Assembly (NCBI GenBank): GCA_947846985.1
Contig: CANTUZ010000001.1
Coordinates: 1,426,001-1,490,000 of the forward strand
Source of the DNA: Fratercula arctica
Taxonomy: Eukaryota > Chordata > Aves > Charadriiformes > Alcidae
Direction of reading: 5' to 3'
DNA length: 64,000 nt
This document shows positions 56,565-64,000 of this stretch, one piece after another. The notes beneath the pieces are model-generated. The model saw only the letters and a list, made by a program, of their open reading frames with translations, did not search any database and was not told where the DNA came from. Position numbers and translations under genes: made by a program. The first letter of the stretch is position 1. Each line of letters opens with the position of its first letter.

Positions 56565-57024
56565 GGAGTGGGTCCAGAGGAGGCCCCGGAGATGCTGGGA
56601 GGGCTGGAGCCCCTCTGCTGTGAGGACAGGCTGAGAGAGTTGGGGGGGTTCAGCCTGGAGAAGAGAAGGCTCCAGGGAGACCTTTGGAGCCCCTTGCAGT
56701 CCCTCAAGGGGCTCCAGGAAAGCTGGGGAGGGACTCTGGATGAGGGAAGGGAGCAATCAGAAAAGGGGGAAGGGTTTTGCACTGCAAGAGGGGAGACTGA
56801 GCTGAGATCTGAGGCAGAAATTCTTGGCTGTGAGGGGGGTGAGCCCCTGGTGCAGGTTGCCCAGAGAAGCTGTGGAGGCCTCATCCCTGGAGGTGTTCAA
56901 GGCCAGATTGGACGGGGCTTTGAGCAACCTGGTGTGGTGGGAGGTGTCCCTGCCCATGGCAGGGGGTGGCACTGGATGTTTTTCAAGTTCCCTTCCAACT
57001 CTAACTCTTCTATGATTCTGTGAT
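56565..57024 (+). mobile_element. CR1 3' region, + orientation
   Basis: GGTCCAGAGGAGGCCCCGG, GAGGACAGGCTGAGAGAGTT, CTGAGGCAGAAATTCTTGG, ending CTTCTATGATTCTGTG. Same sublineage as 6869, 13859 and 17700. The open remnant at 56499-57023 is almost entirely CR1. Confidence 0.94.
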
Positions 57025-57967
57025 CTCCCGTTTTAGCATCTGCAGCTGGGAGCTGACTGCCAGCCCCAGGTGGGGTGGGACGCAGCTCCTTAAGCCCAGG
57101 CACCCAGCACCACTCCTGCCCCTGTGAAGCATCCCATCTCCACTCCTTCCCTGCTGCTGCCTCAGATGCCCCAGCAGGTTTATTTTGGCTCACCCTGGGG
57201 AGCTGCCCTCCCCTCCCCTCCCCAGAGCTGAGCTGCTGTACATCCCCACGGTGCAATGAACAGTGTGGGGCTGCGCTGAGCACGGCGAGCAGAGGGTCAG
57301 AACTGGAGCCTGATGAGATTTCCCCTGCAATAACTCATCCTCGGAGTGATTCCCCTTCTCCCAAGACATACCCATGGGGCTTTGCAACGTCGCCGAGGAA
57401 TAAACGGGTGTTGCATCTCTGTGCAAGGCCAGGAATAGGGTAAGGACACTGGAATGGATACTGCTAAGAGGAAGATTTATTAACCTCTTGTTTCCTTTTT
57501 TTTCCAGCTCTCTCAATGTCACCTATGCGCTTCTGTAATACTTCCAAAAAAAAAAGTTGCAGGTGCAGATAGCATCTGACATCTCTCTGATTTACTGACA
57601 AACGGCTGGGGAAAGCAAGCAGAGATAAAGGAATCTGATTCATCCAGCTGCCCCATGCCGGTCCTCTGGAGACTACAGAGCTTCATACCTTTTACTGTAA
57701 ATCATCCAAGCAGCCTTCCCTGCTTCAGAACCTCTGGGGCACAGCTCTGCTATAAGCCCCTTGGCTGCAAGGAAAGTCCCTCCTTGAGCTTCTAGGCAAC
57801 GTCACTGTGACGTGACTCAGTCCTGCCTCAGGGGCTCCTGCTACACAGTGGGTGTCACAGAACAGGGATGAGGCTGTGGATGAGCTTGCTCCTCACATTT
57901 GTACCATGTGGCTGTCCACAGTGATCTAAATGCCATGGATCTGGCCTTGAATTGCTCAGTGGAAGGA
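57025..57967. other. Unannotated spacer
   Basis: Unique-looking sequence; no feature recognised. A T-run of eight and an A-run of ten lie near 57497 and 57546. Confidence 0.7.
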
Positions 57968-58392
57968 GATCATAGAATGTGTTGGGCTGGAAGGGACCTT
58001 TAAAGGCCATCTAATCCAACCCCTCTGCAGTCAGCAGGAACATCTTCAACTAGATCAGGTTGCTCAGAGCCTCATCAAGCCTGGCCTTGAATGTCTCCAA
58101 GGGCTTCCACCACCTCCCTGGGCAACCTGGGCCAGTGTCTCACCACCCTCAGTGTAAAGAACTTCTTCCTAATGTCTGATCTAAACCTGCCCTGCTCTAG
58201 TTTAAAACCATTGTCCCTCGTCCTGTCACTCCATGCCCTTGCAAACAGCCCCTCCCCAGCTTTCCTGTAGGCCCCCTTCAGGTACTGGAAGGGGCTCAAA
58301 GGTCTCCCCAGGGCCTTCTCTTCTCCAAGCTGAACAATCCCAACTCTCTCAGCCTGTCTTCATAGGAGAGGGGCTCCAGCCCTTTGATCAGG
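57968..58392 (-). mobile_element. CR1 3' region, reverse orientation
   Basis: TCATAGAATGTGTTGGGCTGG, CAACTAGATCAGGTTGCTCAG, GTAAAGAACTTCTTCCTAATG, AGGAGAGGGGCTCCAGCCC. Same sublineage as 25369, 31274 and 53623. Confidence 0.94.
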
Positions 58393-59010
58393 GCAGCTTT
58401 GTGCACTGGGGGGTGTTGCAGCTGCACCAAATGCTCTTACACCTCGGAGTCTGCGATGCTTGTTGGGTTGCTCATGGTGGCCATCACCAGCTCCAAGATA
58501 GAGATGGAAATCTGTAGCCTTCCCCTGATCTCTCTCCAGCATCTGCCACCCATGCTCTGCCTAAGTCTCCCCTCAGGCTCATTCCAGTTTGCCATCCACC
58601 CCCAGTTTCCCTGCCCATGTGGGCAAAGGAGGAGCAGGCATGTCCTGGGTCTGTATCCAGTCCCAAGGAGGCCCCTGGGAGAGCACGTAAGATGCAGGGT
58701 AGGTCAGGGCTGGGAAGAAGCTCCATTCAGCTCCTGGGATGTGACAGAGCTATACATGGCTTGACAAGACAGTGATAGGGAGAGACAACACCAGAAACAG
58801 AGCACTGCCATCTTCTAGTAGGTTCATTAAGGAAAATTGGCCATAATTTGGTGGAGAGGACCAGTCTGGTGGCTAACTAGCTGACAAGAAATCGCAGAAA
58901 CATCTGACAGCATCTCCACTTGTCCCTGTAAGATCCCTACCACAGTTTCAAACCTTTTACCCTTTGACAAGTATGAGAGGAGGAACATGTTCATGTGGTT
59001 GCTGTGTCAA
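58393..59010. other. Unannotated spacer
   Basis: No feature recognised. Confidence 0.7.
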
Positions 59011-59350
59011 TCATAGAATCACAGAGTCACAGCAGGGTTTGGGTTGGAAGGGACCTTTAAAGGCCATCTAGTCCAACCCCCTGCAATGAGCAGGGACATC
59101 TTCACCTAGACCAGGTTGCTCAGATCCCCATCCAACCTGGCCTGGAATGTTTCCAGGGATGGGACATCTCCTACCTCTCTGGGCAACCTGAGCCAGTGTC
59201 TCACCACCCTCAGTGTAAATGATTTCTTCCTTAGATCTAATCTAAATCTTCCCTCTTTTACTTTAAAATCATTACCCCTTGTCCCATCACTACAAGCCCT
59301 GCTAAAAAGTTTGTCCCCATCTTTCCTATAAGCCCCTTTCCAGTGCTGAA
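59011..59350 (-). mobile_element. CR1 3' fragment, reverse orientation
   Basis: TCATAGAATCACAGAGTCAC, GGGTTGGAAGGGACC, ACCTAGACCAGGTTGCTCAG, GGGACATCTCCTACCTCTCTG, CATTACCCCTTGTCCC. Same sublineage as 37485 and 48028. Confidence 0.94.
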
Positions 59351-59862
59351 AGGCTGCACTGAACGACACTGCTGACTTTTTGCACTTGACAACTCCGCAG
59401 GCATTAAGTCCATATACTTGCTCTGTGGGCTCAAGTTAGTACAGATGATAATCTTCAGAAACAGTGTATGAAGCAGTTATGCTTCTTTCCGGTAAAAGAG
59501 AAAAAAAGTCCTCAAATAATAGCAGCCAGGAGAAAAGCTCCACAGAAAGGTCAAGGACAGGGTGTTTTGCTGGGGACTGAAAGCAACCACAAAGGATGAG
59601 TATGTGTGAACAAAGTTGCAAGGCACTTGAGAGCTAAGGACAGCCAAAAAACCACTTACGGCTCGCTCTGGAGAGAGCTGTGAGAGAGTGTTAGGGATTC
59701 ATGACTTGCTAGTACTGAATACCGGGTAAGGACTTTGCCCTTCAATATTTAAGCTGAAAGCAGTGGGTATTTAGGAGGTCCTCCTCTGTTTGGCTCTTCT
59801 TGGTCAACCCTTCTTTGCAGCTCAGCTCTCGTGGCAGCAAGTTGGACCAGTGAAACAAAACC
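59351..59862. other. Unannotated spacer
   Basis: No feature recognised. Confidence 0.7.
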
Positions 59863-60019
59863 ACAGAATCACAGAATGGTTTGGTTTGGAAGGGACATTT
59901 AAAAGTCATCGTCTAACCCCTTGCCATGAGCAGGGACATCTTCAACTAGACCAGGTTGCTCAGAGCCCCATCCAACCTGACCTGGAATGTTTCCAGGGAT
60001 GGGGCATCTCCCACCTCAA
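59863..60019 (-). mobile_element. Short CR1 3' end fragment, reverse orientation
   Basis: CACAGAATCACAGAATGG, GGAAGGGACATTTAAAAGTC, CAACTAGACCAGGTTGCTCAG, ending GGGCATCTCCCACCTC. Confidence 0.9.
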
Positions 60020-60070
60020 AATGATCCAGGTTAAGAGAAATCCAGTCTCAGTAATCTGTTTTTCAGAAGG

Positions 60071-60724
60071 AGAATCACAGAATCACAGAATGGCAGGGGT
60101 TGGAAGGGACCTCTGGAGATCATCCAGTCCAACCCCCTCCCAAAGCAGGGCCACCCAGAGCAGGTGGCACAGGAACGCGTCCAGGTGGGGTCTGGAATAT
60201 ATCCAGGGAAGGAGACTCCACCACCTCTGTGGGCAGCCTGTGCCAGGGCTCTGACACCCTCACAGGAAAGAAGTTCCTCCTCATGTTTAGGTGGAACTTC
60301 CTATGCTCAAGTCTGTGCCCGTTACCCCTTGTCCTGTCACCAGGCACCACTGAAAAGAGCCTGGCCCCATCCTCCTGACACCCACCCTTTCAGTATTTAT
60401 AACCATTCACAAGATCCCCCCTCAGTCGTCTTTTTTCCAGACTGAAGAGACCCAAATCCTTCAGCCTTTCTTCATCAGAGAGGTGTTCCAGTCCCCTAAT
60501 CATTTTTGTAGCCCTTTGCTGTCCCCTCTCCAGCAGTTCCCTGTCCTTCTGGAACTGGGGAGCCCAGAACTGGACCCAGTGCTCCAGCTGTGGCCTCCCC
60601 AGGGCAGAGCAGAGGGGGAGGATGACCTCCCTCCACCTGCTGGCCATGCTCTTCTTGATGCCCCCCAGGATGCCATTGGCCTTCTTGGCCACAAGGGCAC
60701 ATTTCTGGCTCATGGTCATCCTGA
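60071..60724 (-). mobile_element. CR1 LINE, about 650 bp of 3' region, reverse orientation
   Basis: GAATCACAGAATCACAGAATGG, GGAAGGGACCTCTGGAGATC, TTCCTCCTCATGTTTAGGTGG, CCCGTTACCCCTTGTCCTG. Minus-strand remnant frames carry [37 protein letters not shown] and [11 protein letters not shown], the ORF2 carboxyl end. Same sublineage as 43866-44420. Confidence 0.95.
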
Positions 60725-63700
60725 GCTCCCCTTAACTCTAAGGGGAGTAAGACACCCTCAAAGGTTTATTGTGCAGGTGAGATAAGGGAGCATTGCGGGG
60801 GTCTGCTTTAATCAGCCAATGGAAAAACTACATGTGTGCTCATACTCCTGCGGAGGAAGAGGATAAGCTTTGCAGGCAAACAGAGTTACGTCAGTGGTAT
60901 GCCTGGTTCTCCCATCAATCTTCCCTCCTCTCAGAAAATAAACACCCAAGCAAATATTGGTTCGCAGGTCAAATGGAGAATGGGTCTGTCTTGGCGTATC
61001 GCTCCTGTTAGCCTTGTATTTTTTAGAGAGTCATGTCATGATGCCATCAGAGAAAGCCAGAAATAGAGCAGAAGCATTTCAGGTAGGCCTGGGTCGATGC
61101 ATGAGAAGGTCTTGAGAAGGGATAAGCAGGGGACGTCAGCTGGTGGGAAGCAGGGAAGATGTGTGCTTAAGGAAGGAATAATTCTCTGTCCTGCAGAAGT
61201 TAAGCACTGTGATGTGGACATGACTCAAGACAGCCATTCCCAGAGATTCCCACTTCCACTTGCACCTCCAGATTCATGAGCCCACTGCGGACCCTGGCTG
61301 CTCATTGGGAATATCTGCTCTGAGGGGAATGAGGAGGCAGGAGATGTGTCCTCTCCTCCTGGGCCACCACTGCCCTGAAGGGTGATGTCAAGCCTGGCTA
61401 TACCTCATTTAGCTGCTTTTTCTCCACTCTTACCTTCTGTTTCTCTCCACTGTAAGACCCTCATGGCAGCTGGTGGCTTCTTCTTTTACTGCACATAAAG
61501 TACCGGGGCAAAAAACAAAGAAAAAGCCTGTTAACAGCTTTTGGGATGGAAGCTGCCAAGATGATGGAAGAGGCTGCACGACTCCTTGCAGGTGTGGGTG
61601 TGCACCCACCCCTGCCAGTGCATCCTGCTCCAAGGATGCACAGCACCTACATCCCAGGCGGGATGTGCACTTGCTGCTCTAACACCACTCTTGGCTCCCA
61701 AGAACCCTCCTGATCTCTTGATTTCAGAAATGATCACCATTTCCCACAAAAAATGCTCTTGCTTTTGTTTGTGTTCCCTCACTCTGACCCTATTTTCTCC
61801 TTTCTCTGGGTACCCTCCAGCCTCTTATCCGATGGAGAGCTTTCTCGGTAGTATCTGCTGTAGAAATGCTCCTGCCTTTGCACACCAGGATCTTAAAGTG
61901 TCTGGGGGAATCTCTTGAGGGCTAGCAACTGGACTGTTATCCTTGAGCCCCTTTTTGGACACCTCGTACCTTACAAATATGTCCAAGCCAGACATGCACA
62001 CACCATCCCCCTTTCCCGACAGTGTTTAATCAGGACAAACCCTCCCTGGCTTCTGTCACCAAAGAGAGCAGCAGGTCCACATGTGCTCTGCTGTTTGTAC
62101 TTGACGCTGACCAATATTTGCAAATGGCTGCATGACATCTCATCTGTTTAACCCATGAGCTGCTGCAATCAGTGCTGTGCCTCATGATGGTTTAGAGACA
62201 GGCTTGGACCCTGTCCGAAGCAGAGCCGTGCTTTTTGTAGGGACACCAGGCTCTTCTCCCCACGGAGAAGGCAAAAGACCAGATGAAGACAGAGGTGGTG
62301 ACTGGTTTTGTGCTGGCCCCTCAAGTTATGATATCTGAGTAAATTGCTTCCCTCCTCTCTGCAAGGTTTGATGAGGAGGAGAGAGCAGGCAGCTAAATAT
62401 CACCTCTGCTGGTGGTTGGGATGACAGGTTGGCTACACAAACCAGGAGAAACCTCTCTGCTCCTGGAGGGTCTGCTGAGTGGTGGGTTGGATGCTACAGG
62501 GCATCGCAACCAGCATCAGCTACTGATGTTTAGATGAGGAAGACCCAGGATGAGGTCTGCCAGCCCTCAGCCCCCCCCTACACATTGCATACCATCTAGA
62601 ACAACCCCCTCACTTCCATTAAACCTTTTGCACTTGGGTGCCCACCCCTCTGTTTGCGTTTGCCTCTTATCTCAGCTTCTGAGAGGCACCAGAGGACGAT
62701 GCTGCAGCTTTGGAGCACTGCAGTGCAAACCCTTCCCCGGGAATGCAACACCCTCTCCCCTCCGGCTTATTAAAGCCAGGGCTGCTTCAGCGCTGTGCTT
62801 TGAAGAAGGTGGCTTAAACCTTATCAACAGAGGAGAATTTCATCAAACAAGCAGCAGTGGGCGAAATGGAAATGCAAAGATACATAATTCATGACGGAGC
62901 GGACACAATTTAATAGGTGTGCTATGCGGCAGCCAGGCTCGCCACCTTGTTCTCCACGCTGAGGATGATGTCAGGTCATATGGGATTAGGCAGACACCAG
63001 GTTTTTTGAAAGCCCTTTGTTCTCCCAAACTCCCTTTTGCACGTTCAGAGTCCTCAGCTCACAGCCCTGGTACAGGACGAGCTCCGCACCCAGAGCTACT
63101 TGCAGAACCTGCTCCGTGTCAGAAAGAAAAGGGCTTATTTACACATAAATGAGAAAGACAAAACTCCACAATAGAGGCCATCGGTGGCAAGGAGCAAGGT
63201 GTTATTGGCAATTTCCTTCCCTGCTTTGCAAAGGTGGAGATAACCCTCAGCTTCTCCCACCTTCCACCTCACCAGAGCAGGGATACGGCCTAGGGAAATG
63301 GCATGAATCTACAGGAACTCTACAGTCTCATCCCATGGGATAGCTTTATTCTGGGACTAGGATGTCCATTGAGAATAAGGCAGAGGCTTGGTGCTGCCCA
63401 TGCTGGGGGTACAAGGGACTGGCAAGTGTCCCTGAGCATTGCACAGGGCAGAGCCTGCACAGAAAAGTGCTTAATTCCTGTCTGGGCTTCCCAATTCCCT
63501 CTCGTGGGTTCCTAAATTGACATTCAAAAAAGCATACATATCTCTCTGTCCTCATCGTATGGATGAGACCCGAAACGCAGTGAAAATGCAGGCTCACAAG
63601 GGATGTGGATGACCCCGTGGAAATGTGGATCCCAAGGGAGTCAGCCCTCCCAAGCCCTGTATGGGAAACCCACCACTGCTTCTTTTGGGCATCTCTCCTG

Positions 63701-64000
63701 CATTAGGGGAGGCAAGCTCTGGTTTTTTTTGTTTTTTTTTTTTCCAAAGGGGAATGTGGGAAGAATGAAAAATCCAGTCTGGTATCCCCCTCCCTCAACT
63801 CCCACTTGAAATACCAAAATAACCTTCCAGGTTCTTCCCAACACATCCCGAGGGAGGGGGGTTTCTCCTTCCCTTGCTCAGATTGGAGCCAAAGGCAGAT
63901 TGATGGCAAGTCCCTGCAGGGAGGGATGGTGGGGTGGGAAGGGGAGGACCCAGCATGACCGATCCCACAAGATCTTCCAGTGCTCCGTCATGCACAGCAC
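60725..64000. other. Intergenic stretch without recognised features
   Basis: About 3.3 kb to the window end. Only a near-continuous T-run at 63723-63743 (one G) stands out. No interspersed repeat, RNA gene or exon-like block recognised. Confidence 0.65.

Overview
The window reads as vertebrate, most likely bird, nuclear DNA. It has a split gene with GT-AG introns, about thirty fragments of the CR1 LINE family, one probable endogenous-retrovirus LTR, several microsatellites, and no bacterial-style gene packing. Many CR1 copies keep the 3' end made of short repeats around ATTCTATG, which is typical of birds. The species cannot be told from the sequence.

Left part (about 1-21,600): the 3' half of one gene on the + strand, the organic anion transporter SLCO2B1 (OATP2B1). 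Eight exons are recognised (1099-1207, 7893-8057, 9625-9817, 10607-10766, 16404-16573, 19114-19178, 19893-20013, 21014-21188). They join in one reading frame of 1158 nt, 385 residues plus stop. They cover a cytoplasmic loop, transmembrane segments 7 to 12, the cysteine-rich Kazal-like extracellular loop with 11 cysteines, and a C-terminal tail ending in a PDZ-type motif. A 3' UTR with an AATAAA signal near 21,556 follows. The upstream exons lie outside the window. Seven CR1 fragments sit in its introns, five of them antisense to the gene.

Right part (about 21,600-64,000): some 42 kb in which I recognise no protein-coding gene. It is a field of CR1 fragments of both orientations and very different ages. 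These include an old reverse-transcriptase-region fragment near 28.4-29.1 kb and a rare piece of the CR1 5' region near 54.9-55.2 kb. It also holds a probable solo LTR (30,353-30,993), a 276-bp polypurine tract (36,682-36,957), an unusual CpG-containing pentamer microsatellite (48.84 kb) and a CR1 flanked by two 410-bp direct repeats (43.4-44.8 kb). Nearly all long open frames here are CR1 remnants or low-complexity artefacts.

I found no new multi-gene system. The most interesting points are structural: the long direct repeat around a CR1, the microsatellite embedded in an old CR1, competing splice donors in one SLCO2B1 exon, and the absence of the genes I would expect next to SLCO2B1.
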